Positions 1 to 11,300 of a stretch of 64,000 bases of DNA are shown piece by piece. The number at the start of each line of letters is the position of its first letter. Within the stretch, counting starts at the first letter, position 1. Source of the DNA: Setoptus koraiensis (taxonomy: Eukaryota; Arthropoda). Below the pieces are notes generated by a model, which saw only the letters and a program-made list of their open reading frames with translations, did not search any database and was not told the DNA's origin. The translations under genes and the position numbers were made by a program. Location: positions 21,576,001 to 21,640,000 of the forward strand of contig CM106586.1 in assembly GCA_048013815.1 (NCBI GenBank), given 5' to 3'.

Positions 1-2
1 TC

Positions 3-773
3 GAATTCTATCATCTCCGTAGTAATAGTAATCCTATAACGTTCAGATGCATAGAAATAGAGCCAGATGCTTCTAATCTGAACTCTGGATTTTGTTACAT
101 TCTGAAACTTGCGACTGGTCAGCAAAGCAATTTAACGAACGGATCTCACACGAATGGCAATGGAATTCACGATAAATCAAATCTTTCTCTTAACGATAAG
201 GACTGTGTGGTCTATGTTTGGATAGGATCAAAAGCTGACAGTTCAGATGCCAAACTAGCGCTAGAAGTGGCTTCGGAGAAATTTATTTCGTCAGAAATAA
301 TAACTGTCAATGAGGGTCAAGAGCCGGACAATTTCTTTTTAGTTGGACTGAATGGAAAGAAAGAGTATGATACTGAATCAACGTTCATGCAATTCACCAG
401 GTTGTTCAGATGCTCTAATGATAAAGGATACTTTAGTATTTCAGAGAAATGCGCAGATTTTTGTCAAGACGATTTATCAGACGAAGATATTATGATTCTT
501 GATAACGGGACTCAAGTGTTTCTCTGGGTTGGTTCTAAATCAAGTGAAGTTGAGATCAAATTGGCCTACAAGAGCGCGCAAGTATATGTGCAAAATTTAC
601 GAATCAAACAGACAGATCGACCACGACAACTTATGTTGACTTTTAAGGGTAAAGAGACTAGAAAGTTCACCAAATGCTTTCATGGTTGGAGCCAACACAA
701 AACTATTAGAGACCCTAGAGGCGACGAAAGGAAGTTCCTACTAATCAATGCACAAGCAGATGGTGATATGTAA
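3..773 (+). CDS. fliI: Flightless-1 (gelsolin-family actin regulator), 3' end only
   Basis: This is the C-terminal end of flightless-1, an actin-binding protein with N-terminal leucine-rich repeats and gelsolin-like repeats. The reading frame is open from base 3, so the gene begins upstream of the window. The visible part covers roughly the last two gelsolin repeats. The stretch NSGFCYILK (near base 93) followed by VVYVWIGSKAD is the usual core of one repeat. The last repeat carries GYFSISEKCADFCQDDL, IMILDNGTQVFLWVG and CFHGW, which match FLII better than gelsolin or villin. There is no villin headpiece after it, as expected for FLII. The stop TAA is at 771-773 and is followed 25 bases later by AATAAA. 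The gene is tail-to-tail with HSD17B10, and the inferred cleavage site falls in the last codons of that gene. Confidence 0.88.
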   Translation, partial: EFYHLRSNSNPITFRCIEIEPDASNLNSGFCYILKLATGQQSNLTNGSHTNGNGIHDKSNLSLNDKDCVVYVWIGSKADSSDAKLALEVASEKFISSEIITVNEGQEPDNFFLVGLNGKKEYDTESTFMQFTRLFRCSNDKGYFSISEKCADFCQDDLSDEDIMILDNGTQVFLWVGSKSSEVEIKLAYKSAQVYVQNLRIKQTDRPRQLMLTFKGKETRKFTKCFHGWSQHKTIRDPRGDERKFLLINAQADGDM

Positions 774-797
774 ATTTCTAGTAATGTTATTTTTAGT

Positions 798-803
798 AAT
801 AAA
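798..803 (+). terminator. Poly(A) signal of flightless-1
   Basis: AATAAA lies 25 bases after the flightless-1 stop. Cleavage 10-25 bases further on would put the transcript end inside the antisense HSD17B10 coding end (815 onward). Confidence 0.6.
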
Positions 804-814
804 GCCAATAAGAT

Positions 815-1573
815 CTAAGCTTGCATACGAAGTGCACCATCCAAACGGATAACAGATCCATTGAGAAAAGAATTTTCTAATATAGATTGAACTAGGTGTC
901 CGAATTCCAATGGATCACCCAATCTCGGTGGACATGGGACTTGTTGAGCTAGAAGGGTTTTCACCTTCGGGGGAAGTTTGTCCATAAGTGGCGTATCGAA
1001 AACGCCTGGCGCAATAGTCATACATCGTATGCCTAGGCCAGCCAAATCTCTAGATATGGCCAAAGTCATAGAGTTGACCGCACCTTTACTCGCGGCATAG
1101 GCAATTTGTCCAACTTGGGCATCATAAGCTGCTATTGATGATGTTAGAATAATGCATCCCTTTAGACCATTTTCAGCATCATTTTTAACCATATGTTGAG
1201 GACTAAGACGGACCAAGTTGAATGTTCCCAAGGTATTAACTTCTAGCACTTTTTTGAAATCTTCCATTGAATGAATTTTATCACGTTTGGCATCGTAAGT
1301 CTTGGCAGCAATGCCTATACCAGCACAACTAACCAAGGCATTGAAGTAGCCAAACTTATCTATTGTCTCTAGGTAGGCACTGGACACATCAGTTTCATTG
1401 GCAACATCCCCTTGGATGGATATAAGATTGGGATGTTTAAAATCGGGCGTCTTTAAATCAAATGAGACACATCCTTTGATTCCTTGATCTAATAGTCTTC
1501 GAACCGTTCCCAAGCCCAGTCCCGAGGCTCCTCCACTGACAAAAGCTACCATGTTTTTTAGTGATCCAATCAT
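815..1573 (-). CDS. HSD17B10: HSD17B10-like short-chain dehydrogenase (3-hydroxyacyl-CoA dehydrogenase type 2; scully)
   Basis: A 252-residue short-chain dehydrogenase/reductase. In the family this mitochondrial NAD-dependent enzyme oxidises short-chain hydroxyacyl-CoAs and steroids and is also a subunit of the mitochondrial RNase P complex. The nucleotide-binding motif GGASGLGLG is at residues 14-22, NCAG is present as SCAG, the catalytic serine lies in ILTSSIAAY and the YxxxK pair is YAASK. The end NGSVIRLDGALRMQA closely matches the HSD17B10 C-terminus. I chose the ATG at 1571-1573 (MIGSLKN) because the family starts close to this point. The frame stays open to 1687, but that extension is hydrophobic and unlike the family. 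The gene is intronless, and only 41 bp separate its stop from the flightless-1 stop on the other strand. Confidence 0.9.
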   Translation of the reverse strand: MIGSLKNMVAFVSGGASGLGLGTVRRLLDQGIKGCVSFDLKTPDFKHPNLISIQGDVANETDVSSAYLETIDKFGYFNALVSCAGIGIAAKTYDAKRDKIHSMEDFKKVLEVNTLGTFNLVRLSPQHMVKNDAENGLKGCIILTSSIAAYDAQVGQIAYAASKGAVNSMTLAISRDLAGLGIRCMTIAPGVFDTPLMDKLPPKVKTLLAQQVPCPPRLGDPLEFGHLVQSILENSFLNGSVIRLDGALRMQA

Positions 1574-1970
1574 TGTGGAAATGTTCTGTATTCTCAAGTA
1601 AAAAAAGAAATAAGAATATATTGCGCTAGTAATAATGACCACTTTGTTGATTATTTGCACAAAAAGAAGTAAATGTACATTTATCACGGAAACCCAAGAA
1701 GAGAGATCCTATTTCACAAGACTACTCTGTACTAGAGATGGCAAGAGCAAGTGGCACCTTTGCTCCTGCTGTTTAAGCTGCGTGCCTTCTACAGTGCATT
1801 TTCTAACAAAATGTGCCGTGGATATAAAATCTTATCGCTGGTCACACCACAGAATGCAGCAAAAAAGTGCGGTGCACCCGACCCGCGTCCCGGCCGTCGC
1901 GCCCCCAACAATCATCAATGATGATGAAACAGATGACATGTAATCATTCTATAAGTTTATTTTAACTTTA
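1574..1970. other. Intergenic, no gene seen
   Basis: Region between the HSD17B10 start and the TXNDC11 stop. A 102-codon plus-strand frame (1635-1943) has no recognisable domain and looks incidental. It contains one copy of a short motif, CGTGCCTTCTACAGTGCATT (1781-1800), that recurs near 56.9 and 57.7 kb. Confidence 0.5.
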
Positions 1971-1972
1971 TT
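1967..1972 (-). terminator. Poly(A) signal overlapping the TXNDC11 stop codon
   Basis: On the minus strand the gene ends ...GGC TAA TAAAG, so AATAAA overlaps the stop codon itself. A second AATAAA is at 1956-1961. Confidence 0.5.
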
Positions 1973-3878
1973 AGCCGGTGTTTTCTGTAATAAATTTGGA
2001 CAGGGTCTGATAGTTAATTACGTTTCGCAGAAATTTGCGACTATCTGTCTTTTTCTTGGATGGAAATATGACTATGGTCGGATAGCTATCGACACTATAT
2101 TGCTTGGGCAAATCATTCGTATGACTGTTTATCCTTACAAATTTGATTCTTTCATTTTCGCTGAATTTCATAGCAACCTCCAAGAATACATGATTTATTG
2201 TAGAGCACATTATACACCACGGGGCATAGTAGTAAACAACTACATCACGATCTATATCCTCAATTACTTGCTTGAAATTTTTGCTATTGATCTCTTGCAC
2301 TGAAAATGTTTCCCCACCAGATGTGGACTCATGCAAGTCATTTACATTTGAGTTCTTAAGGTATTGTTCCACTCTATTTAAGCTCCAATCTTCTATGAAT
2401 TTTGATAATCCACCGACGGTATTATCATACGGATTCAGATAGATGCTTTCATTTTTGTGATCATAGATTAGAGCTTGCGAACTAGTCATCTTCATGTCAT
2501 GCAATCCCAGTTGGCTCAAGAACGACGAGCATAGGTATGTGTCCATGGCTAAAAACTGTAAGCCAGTATTTGTGGAAGAATTACCTGAATTGAATGTCTC
2601 TTCCGGATCACAATGGAGACTACTGATATCAAAATCATTTCCTTTGATGGTGGGCAACTTAATAAAAGCCTTTTCTGAAACAGATTTTAGAAGGGTGTCG
2701 ACTGTGGGTGTATTACATGAGTGATAATACATGGCTAATATTTTCAAAGCTATGTGATCTTTACTGCGAGCTAGATCGAAACCTCTTCTGGTAAAAAGAA
2801 TAAGGATAGGATTTCCAGTTAATACTCGAGATAACTGGTCGCCCTTAGCTCCGGCAGGAGAGAACCATGGAACTAAAGTTTTTGACATGAGATTTGCCAT
2901 AGTTGTCTCTATGATCACATCAATTTGATTAGATTTTAACGTGGTGGAGGAATTCCAAGTATAAATTATAGAAGCATCGTCCCAAGATATGTTTCGGACT
3001 CGGTGATCTCTGAGCTTGTCGTCTGTGACCACAACGAACTTTGCCCGTCTGAATGGGTCCCGATGGAGGGCCATCAGTGATGCCTTCCAGTAATCTTTAA
3101 AACCATTTGGGTAAAGACTTGAAGAGTCGAATTTGAATTTTTTCAAAATAACTATATCATGTTTTAGTCGGTAGTCCACAAAATCCGAGCCATCATGAAG
3201 ATACTTGATCGGATGTATGATATTTTGAATGAATGCATTGAGATACTTCACAGAAAGGGGCCCTATGTATTCGATCATAATATCTTTGATCACAGCATGT
3301 ATGTGCGGATATCTTGGAAACGACTTCTCACCAAATGCAGCACACTGGCCCCTTGGGTGCCAGCAATTGACCGCGATAAAACTGACTTGGCCTTCGTATC
3401 TCCTCGAAAGGTACTCATAGTGCTTTTTAAATTTCTGACTGTCAAGATCCCATGGTGCATAAAAGAATATTAATGAAATTTCATTTTTAGCAATCTGTGT
3501 CCATGCGTCTTGCGTCTGTCCAAATTCAAAATCAATCACAGTAGATGAGGAATTGAAAAACTTTTTCGGTTCTGGTGATTGTCTCGTTGATAAATATTCA
3601 CTGCATAAGATGAGAGTGTTCATGTGTGAAGTTAATATTGTGTTGATAATAAACATCAAACAAAGAGGAAGAAATTGTCTATAGAGGTCAACTCACGTTT
3701 GCCATGCAATCAAAACAACGCATGCTGACAGGATGGATCCCAATAGAAGGATCTCTAGGGTTAAAATTTTTCTCCTATGTCCCATCAAAGGTTTGATCTT
3801 AAACTGTGGCGATTGAATAACACTCCCAACTTGATCACAACTGTCGACATGGCAGTCTGTTTGGCTTGTTTCTTGCAT
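1971..3878 (-). CDS. TXNDC11: Thioredoxin domain-containing protein 11 (TXNDC11-like), ER membrane
   Basis: A 603-residue protein in two exons: 3697-3878 and 1971-3600, joined across a 96 bp intron (minus-strand AAC|GTGAGT ... TATGCAG|TGAATA). The join is in frame and gives ...AWQT then EYLSTRQSPEP. Exon 1 encodes a basic stretch and one membrane helix (about residues 38-58), as in TXNDC11, which is an ER-membrane protein with lumenal thioredoxin-like domains. The first thioredoxin-like domain has FYAPWDLDSQKFK, where the active-site cysteines are lost. The last one has YYYAPWCIMCS near residue 520, with a CxxC, followed by DSYPTIVIFP. The known vertebrate protein is longer (over 900 residues), so this is a compact version. 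TXNDC11 interacts with the dual-oxidase maturation system and EDEM proteins in mammals; that role here is inference. Confidence 0.8.
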
Positions 3879-5704
3879 GAGACTGAGGAGAGATATAATA
3901 ATTTAGAACCCAGGCAACAACATTGAGCAATAGTAACCAGAAACTTGAGACGATCTCTCGTCTTAGTTGTTTTGATGATTATACAGTATGGAAAGAATCC
4001 TAACTGATGTTAAAAATTGAACATAATAATCTATATAAGCGATCTGTGAAAATATAGAATGTGAATGTCCTTCAGTCTTGTTATGGGGCTCTAACACTTT
4101 GGGTATCAGATGTCTCTCGCATTATTGAGATGAAGTAGAGGACAATGTGTTTTTCAAGCTTCTTTGGAACACTTCGGATGTCAGTAGAAATGTTGTAGTT
4201 TTTCCCAGTTTGTCAAATGTTTCAATGGATTGACAGTTGTGTCATATTATGTTATATGAACTTGAATATAATGACACATTCGGAATGATTCGTAAACAAT
4301 GTGGAGCATTCAATAATAATCGGTCATATGATCTGCCAGCGGCAAATAATGATGCGAGCGCAAAGCCCAGCTCGCCCACATGGGAGGCGATTATCCAAAT
4401 GATGGGAGATAGGCATGCAGATGATAGGAGACTGGAATGGGCATGATGGGAGACAGGCATGCCTGTGATGGTTTCTGTGTCGTGCAACAACAAGTGGTGT
4501 ATCTCCCCCACTTTAAATACTAGTTGGGTTCTTTTGCACTTAATCCTCGCTCAAGTGTCGGTAGAGAGCGTCACTAAAAAATAGAGATTAATCTTGGGGA
4601 ATTAAGATGAAAGAAACGAATCCCCCTATTCGTCATGTCCTCTTTGATATCATCTCCACAGCCGTGGATAAGAAACGTCGAGCTAATGTTGCCGTTGGGG
4701 ATTTGGTCCTGAGTTTGGGAGCTCACCAGCCTCATGTCTAATGGAGCTCTTATTAACTACAAGAAACCACACAGTATCTTCTATTGGTGTCATTGAGTAG
4801 AGCTCAACCGGAAGAGACCAGACAACGCCTGACGGCACACAATTCTTCCGTTTGAAAAGATTCATTTGCTTCTATGAGCTGTGGCTGATTCAAAGTCTCT
4901 GTGTAGAAAAAATTGTTCAATACTAAGAAATTACATTCAGAAATTCTCTGTCGGAAAACCAATCAGTTGCCTGACCCGATGATAGTCCAACCAGGCTGAA
5001 TACGGGCATTCTCTATAGAACCAAAAAACTCAAATATCATTATAGGTTTCATTAGTGACTGACAAGCCAATAGTTGTGAGCCAATAGAATTGCTCGCTCG
5101 AAATTCTGACATTTAGACTGGTCAATCACACAATCGAGGACATGATATTTGGTATAGGGGTAGGAGCAGCATGTTTTTCCCTGCGCAGAACAGGGCGCCA
5201 ATTTGAAACGACTGGAACATTCGCTCTTCGGCCTCAGAAATGACGATTTTGCGCATAGAGGGGAAAGAGGCGCTGCTCTTACCCCTGTACCAAAAATCAT
5301 GCCCTTGATCGTACGTGCACCAATTCTTTATGCTTGGCCCCTTGGAATCATGTGGTGCACGCGCTACAACACAGTTGTGCGCTCGATTAATGTTGCTCGT
5401 CTGTGCAGCTGCAGCATCGCCACTGACTAGGCAGTGCAACCAAGCAAGACGAGTGTTGGGAAGCGCTGATAGCACAGCAAGTGGTAATCGAGCAGCAGTG
5501 CAATAATACTGACAAGAGAATGTCAACGTTGGACTTGAATCTCTTATCCACCGATCGATATTGTAACACTTCAGGATCTACGTTTTATATTGAATCGTTT
5601 CGATTATTTTACTTCAGCACAATCACTGAATAGGTGGCTCAATCGCAGGAGATATCGACGCAGCGAATTTAAATCATCAATTATTATTCGGCCACTCTCT
5701 CAAC
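3879..5704. other. Intergenic between TXNDC11 and dynamin (divergent promoters)
   Basis: No gene is supported here. Two 20 bp near-identical copies of ATGATGGGAGAYAGGCATGC start at 4399 and 4443. Open frames on both strands at 5050-5570 overlap each other and resemble no family. The last part is presumably the dynamin promoter and 5' UTR. Confidence 0.5.
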
Positions 5705-8293
5705 ATGTCGAATCAGTGGAACAATGAGGGAATGGGAGGTCTCATTGCCTTGGTCAATAGGCTACATGAGGCATTCATTACCATAGGAACCAATTTAGCT
5801 TTAGACTTGCCGCAGATAGCCGTCATAGGCGGGCAATCGGCCGGCAAATCTTCCGTTTTAGAGAATTTTGTTGGTAAAGATTTTTTGCCTAGAGGATCGG
5901 GAATAGTTACAAGACGACCGCTAATATTGCAACTGATATATTCGCCAGATGTGGAATATGCTGAATTCGCGCATTGCAGAGGCAAAAAATTCACTGATTT
6001 CGAATTGGTCAATAAAGAAATCCAAGATGAAACTGACAGAGGCACTGGCAATAATAAGGGTATCTCGCCCATACCCATTAGTTTGAGGATCCATTCGCCT
6101 CACGTTCTCAATTTAACTCTCATAGATTTGCCCGGGCTAACAAAGGTTCCCGTTGGAGATCAACCACCAGATATCGAAAATCAGATACGTGAAATGCTAT
6201 CGACATTTATTAAACGTGATAATTGCTTAATTTTGGCCGTCACACCAGCCAACCAAGATCTCGCCACTAGTGATGCGCTTAAACTGGCCAAAGAGGTTGA
6301 CCCAGAAGGATTAAGAACCATCGGTGTTATAACAAAGCTTGATCTTATGGATGAAGGAACCGACGCAAGGGATATTCTTGAGAATAAGGTTTTTCCTCTT
6401 CGAAGAGGTTACATAGGCGTTATCAATCGATCTCAAAAAGATATTGAAGGGCGTAAAGATATTAAAGCCTCCTTAGATAATGAAAGGAGGTTCTTCTTAG
6501 CTCATCCATCTTATCGGCACATGGCCGATCGTTTGGGCACACCTCATCTGCAGCGCGTTCTAAACCAGCAACTCACTAATCATATAAGGGACACTTTACC
6601 ATCGTTGAGAGATAAATTTCAGAAACAGCTCTTAGTACTGGAGAAGGAAGTTGGAGAATTCAAAAACTTTCGTCCTGACGATCCAACGAGAAAGACCAAA
6701 GCTATGCTACAAATGATCCAATCACTTCAAAATGACTTTGAGCGCTCGATTGAAGGCTCTGGAAACTCGGTTATAAACACCGCCGAGTTATCCGGAGGAG
6801 CTAAAATTAATCGATTATTCCACGAAAGATTTCCTTATGAATTAGCAAAGATGGAATTCGATGAAAAAGAATTGCGTCGTAAAATAGCTTTAGCAATTCG
6901 TAACATTCATGGTATCCGTGTCGGTCTGTTTACACCAGACATGGCTTTTGATGCTATTGTAAAAGACCAAATAGGCAATATGAGAGAGCCGTCGCTAAAA
7001 TGTGTCGACCTCGTTGTTCAAGAACTTACTAACGTCTTGAGGAAAGTCGCAGAAAGAATGAATCGATTTCCGAGATTAAGAGAAGAAACTGAGAGAATTA
7101 TTACCACACATATCAGAGAAAAGGAACAAGTAGCTAAAGATCAACTAATGCTCCTCGTAGATGTTGAGCTAGCATATATGAACACAAATCATGAAGATTT
7201 CATAGGATTCTCAAACGCTCAACCTAATAGCGACTCTTCTAATGCTACGAGACAGCATGTGAAGTTGGGTAACCAGGTCATAAGAAAAGGTTGGATGTGT
7301 ATTCACAACTTGGGAATCATACGTGGAGGTTCCAAAGATTACTGGTTTGTCTTGACTTCAGAATCTTTGAGCTGGTACAAGGACGACGAAGAAAAAGATA
7401 AAAAGTATATGCTACCTCTTGACAACTTAAAGATAAGGGACATAGAAGCAGGATTTATGTCAAGACGCTGCACATTTTGTTTGATTAATTCAGATAACCG
7501 CAATGTGTACAAAGATTTTAAACAACTCGAACTCTCATGTGAGTCTCAAGAGGAAGTCGATTCTTGGAAAGCATCTTTTCTGCGCGCAGGTGTTTATCTT
7601 GAACGTTCTAACAGGGTTTCTAACGATTCTGAGGAGGGCACCAACCATAGTCAAAGCGATACCTCCTTAGATCCTCAACTGGAGCGTCAAGTGGAAACAA
7701 TTCGAAATCTTGTTGACTCTTATATGAAGATTACAACGAAGACTTTTCGTGATATCGTACCAAAACTAATCATGCACGTCATAATAAATTCAACGAAAAG
7801 TTTCATATTTGGAGAACTGTTAGCGGCTCTTTATGCAGCTGGCGATCAATCAACCTTGATGGAGGAATCACCAGAAGAAGAGCGAAGGCGTCAGGATTTG
7901 TTGAAAACCTATCATGCCTGCAAAGAAGCTTTGAAAATCATTGGAGATGTCAGCATGCAGACTACTTACTCACCTGCACCTCCACCCGTCAAGAACGATT
8001 GGCAATCATCAAGTATCACACCGTCTCCTGCACCTCCATCTCCTAAAATCTTATCATCGCACAATCGTGGACCGCCGCCTCCCCCTCAAAATCGCGCGGT
8101 TCCACTACCAGCAGCTGGAAGGCCAGCACCTTCTATTCCAAATAGAACGGGTTCTCAAAGAGGTGGCAACCCTCATATGCCATCTCTCCCTCCCAGGGTT
8201 CAACAACAGGTACAAGACGCTGTTTCTAACACCGTTCAACAAGCTGTAACAAATAGTATAAATGATGCATTCAGAGGTAAACTTAAAATGTAA
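5705..8293 (+). CDS. shi: Dynamin (large GTPase, shibire orthologue)
   Basis: An 862-residue full-length dynamin in one exon. Dynamin assembles around necks of endocytic vesicles and cuts them by GTP hydrolysis. The GTPase domain has the P-loop GGQSAGKSS at 42-50, switch region GIVTRRP, DLPG at 141-144 and TKLD at 210-213. The middle/stalk domain follows. A PH domain (about 525-632, [11 protein letters not shown] to [13 protein letters not shown]) binds phosphoinositides. The GTPase effector domain spans about 660-755 ([11 protein letters not shown] to [13 protein letters not shown]). A proline-rich tail with several PPPP and PxxP stretches follows to the end, for SH3-domain partners. The start ATG lies just before [19 protein letters not shown], the usual dynamin beginning. 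Finding so large a gene without introns is notable, but intron loss is general in this window, so I do not infer a retrocopy. Confidence 0.97.
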   Translation: MSNQWNNEGMGGLIALVNRLHEAFITIGTNLALDLPQIAVIGGQSAGKSSVLENFVGKDFLPRGSGIVTRRPLILQLIYSPDVEYAEFAHCRGKKFTDFELVNKEIQDETDRGTGNNKGISPIPISLRIHSPHVLNLTLIDLPGLTKVPVGDQPPDIENQIREMLSTFIKRDNCLILAVTPANQDLATSDALKLAKEVDPEGLRTIGVITKLDLMDEGTDARDILENKVFPLRRGYIGVINRSQKDIEGRKDIKASLDNERRFFLAHPSYRHMADRLGTPHLQRVLNQQLTNHIRDTLPSLRDKFQKQLLVLEKEVGEFKNFRPDDPTRKTKAMLQMIQSLQNDFERSIEGSGNSVINTAELSGGAKINRLFHERFPYELAKMEFDEKELRRKIALAIRNIHGIRVGLFTPDMAFDAIVKDQIGNMREPSLKCVDLVVQELTNVLRKVAERMNRFPRLREETERIITTHIREKEQVAKDQLMLLVDVELAYMNTNHEDFIGFSNAQPNSDSSNATRQHVKLGNQVIRKGWMCIHNLGIIRGGSKDYWFVLTSESLSWYKDDEEKDKKYMLPLDNLKIRDIEAGFMSRRCTFCLINSDNRNVYKDFKQLELSCESQEEVDSWKASFLRAGVYLERSNRVSNDSEEGTNHSQSDTSLDPQLERQVETIRNLVDSYMKITTKTFRDIVPKLIMHVIINSTKSFIFGELLAALYAAGDQSTLMEESPEEERRRQDLLKTYHACKEALKIIGDVSMQTTYSPAPPPVKNDWQSSSITPSPAPPSPKILSSHNRGPPPPPQNRAVPLPAAGRPAPSIPNRTGSQRGGNPHMPSLPPRVQQQVQDAVSNTVQQAVTNSINDAFRGKLKM

Positions 8294-8328
8294 AACAGAG
8301 TTCTAGCCCACGCGGAGTCAATGCTCAT

Positions 8329-8334
8329 AATAAA
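8329..8334 (+). terminator. Poly(A) signal of dynamin
   Basis: AATAAA 36 bases after the dynamin stop codon and 58 bases before the end of the antisense UGGT coding region. Confidence 0.55.
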
Positions 8335-8391
8335 AATTAAGTTAGATGAAGTTTAAGTTACATGATGGAAGAATTTTTATAAAAACAAGAT

Positions 8392-11300
8392 TCATAGTTC
8401 GGTGTGAGGGTGGTCTATAGCATCTTCGACATTTTCGTTGAGATCCTTGATAGAGTCTGTGGTCGATTCAGCTTCAGTAATCACCGAATCATTCTGTGGT
8501 TTGCCTAAGAACTGCTCATAAACAGCCTTAATCTCATTGTCGTAATCTTGCCATTCTTTGATAATTCTTCTCGCGCTTGTCAGTTTGGGCTCCTTGGTTT
8601 TGGGATTGTTGCATAAGTCTATAGTCTTGGCCTTCGCTTTAGATTGATCATCACACCAAGTCTCGCACCACAGCCATTCTTGAGGGAGTGACTTTATAGC
8701 GACTTGATGAATCATGTTATTAGGCAAGTCTTGATCTAGATTTGACAGACTATTCGGATCCTGACTTAGTCCCTGATACTGACCTCTCAAACGATCGCCT
8801 GCAGCTATTTTACGGAATTTCTGTAGGTCAACGACATAGAGAGCACTGATGTGATATTTTCTACCGTGTAAATGGCTATTCCAGTATCCTGTCTTCCAAA
8901 ACCGGAAACCATCCATATCCGTGCGACTATCACAGAAAGGTGTGTAGCCATAAGGGGCACCATCAAGGCTCAAGTCTCTGAGTTCTTTTAGGTCAGCTCG
9001 AACAACTTGATCCGCGTCAACGAATATAATCTTTTTTACATCAAGTGGGAATAATACATCGAGAAATAAAATCTTGTACCCCCATATGATACGTTGCTTC
9101 TCACTTTGTTGATGAAGCCATCTAGGCCATTTGTACTGGACGAGCTCATAGTCGAAGTTGTACTTCTGTGCATAGTAAGGCAGGAAGTCTTTGAAAGTTG
9201 GGGATAAGTAGTTCTTTAAGAACCAAAACTTCACAGGCGTTCTTGTGTTCTTCAAAACGCTCAACATCATGATGCGAGCCAGTCGTTCATAAAGATGACC
9301 AGAAGCCAGTGAGAATATATTGATTCGATTCGTCTCAGTGGTCCTTGCCTCTAGATTATTCTCCTTCGATTTCTCGAGATCAAGATTTGGCTGATTGGGC
9401 TCAGACCATACACTGCTTCGAATAGAACCCCAAATGTCGTTCGAAGATTGATGCACACTTTCATCACCGTCGTCCTGTAGAAGATCCATATGACGTTTTT
9501 CGCGTTTCTTACTCACTCTGACCTTCATGAAACGACTGCGGAAATCGGTCAAGAGAGCAGGTATTGAGACATCTGATTTCAGCTTTTTATCTTGGTATAG
9601 TATAAACTCAGCACCATCCACATAAGAAATAGTATATATCTCCGCACTGCGTCCATGTCGCAATCTAAGACTCCAAGCACCCGGACTAGCCTTTAATTGG
9701 AAGTAACCTAGATTAGCCATGACTATGGTATCATAATAGGCAGGGTTGTTTTTTGTCCCGAGTACAAACTGTAGACCACGTGGTGGATTACTAGTAGACA
9801 TATCGAAACAGTGACCCTCCAATAATAGATGCTCCAATTCGAAATCGGCCCAAACACTATTCCCTTGTATCTCGGCCAAATGAATATTATCCAAATCGAA
9901 AGGTGTTTTTACTGATTCTACAAGCCAATTCTCGGGTGTTGCCATGTTGAGAGTCAACAAGGAAGAGGGTGGCATATTACGAAAGTGTGCTTTCAAAGAA
10001 GGGACGTTGTTTGGTCCATCACGGAAGTTTGGCTCCGATTCCAGCACAAACCGATAAAAGTTTTTCAGGGGCATTTCGGTATGACTGTCGTCACAATTAA
10101 AAAGAATTCTGATCCGCAAATTTATCACTTTTGACAGAGTTATCAGGATTGGGACGATTTTTTGAGCACCTCTCGTGATAGGATCCATTATGACCTGCAT
10201 TTTCAAATGCGGCTCCTTTGGGTGAGCTGGCGGTATGATAAACTCTGAGTGTACATCACTGTAATGTTGGTTAAGAAATCTCTCGATATCACTTTCTCTC
10301 TCATCGTCATCGCCAGATTCGTAAAGTTCTTTGATCTTGTTTTTGATAACTTCTGTGAAAGCAAATATATCCATCGCATCCACATCGAAATAGATACCAT
10401 TCATGAATACGGCTGTATCTTGCGGTGCTAGCGCGAAATGTCTAGCAAACAGTATTTGGTTCTTTTCTAACTCCAATCGCAACTTTTTGTTGACTTGTAG
10501 TTCGCTGAGGGATTTCGCAACAATGGGGAAATTTTGATTCAAATCCTGCATCAGAGCTAGCCTTTGCTCAACTGGAACGGAGAGTACTAAACTGACAGCT
10601 TGTGTGCTCAAGTCTGCTAAAGCACTTTCGTTGAGATTGGGTATCTGTTTGATGGATTCTAGTATATGCTCATGGAAAAGATCAGATTTATTATTTCTGA
10701 TCAGTTCAGAAAAGACAAGATCTTCAACTTCATCTGGTCGTTCCAGTTCTCCATCAACTACCAATTTGCTCTCTTCTCCTTTGACACGGGTGTCGTCTTG
10801 AGCTTTATATTCAGTACTCTTTATAGCCAGTTCTAAGCCATATCCGCCAAGGCTCACTTTAGGTGAATTCTCATTCGACTTGTGACTCAAAGGCAAATGT
10901 CGCACGACGAAATTCATTTTGCCGAGGTCAGCAATTTTCTTAGCAAAATCATACAGCTTTATGAATGCTTCAGATCCGATTTCGCCATAGATTACCGAAG
11001 TGATCAATCCAAATTTCTTTGCTTTCGGGTTATTGTGGGCATAATATATGTGATCATTTTTGTATATTGTTGGTTGATAATATTTTTCGTTGAAATCCTC
11101 TGTGGAGATGATTTTCTCAAAAACTATAGCTGCATCATCCGCATTACAATAAATATTAATGTCACTATAGTGTCGTGTGATATTGTAGGGATTCTTTGAA
11201 TCGCTCTGAACATCATCGAGACTATCGTCCGATGGAGGTTGAGGGAATTCTATGTAGGCATCACAATTTCCGAAGTTCTTTCCTAATCTGTCTAGTGCTA

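Noticed and set aside
1635-1943. 102-codon plus-strand frame between HSD17B10 and TXNDC11
   Set aside because: It overlaps the start region of the antisense HSD17B10 gene, and its composition resembles no protein family.
3693-3878. Small separate membrane peptide upstream of TXNDC11
   Set aside because: It joins in frame to the main TXNDC11 frame through a good 96 bp GT-AG intron and supplies the expected N-terminal membrane helix.
5050-5570. Overlapping frames of 60-134 codons on both strands upstream of dynamin
   Set aside because: No domain, signal peptide or splice partners, and the frames overlap each other. Best explained as promoter/5' UTR sequence without stops.
5705-8293. Intronless dynamin as a retrocopy
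   Set aside because: Nearly all conserved genes here are intronless and no poly-A remnant or flanking duplication is visible, so general intron loss is the better explanation.
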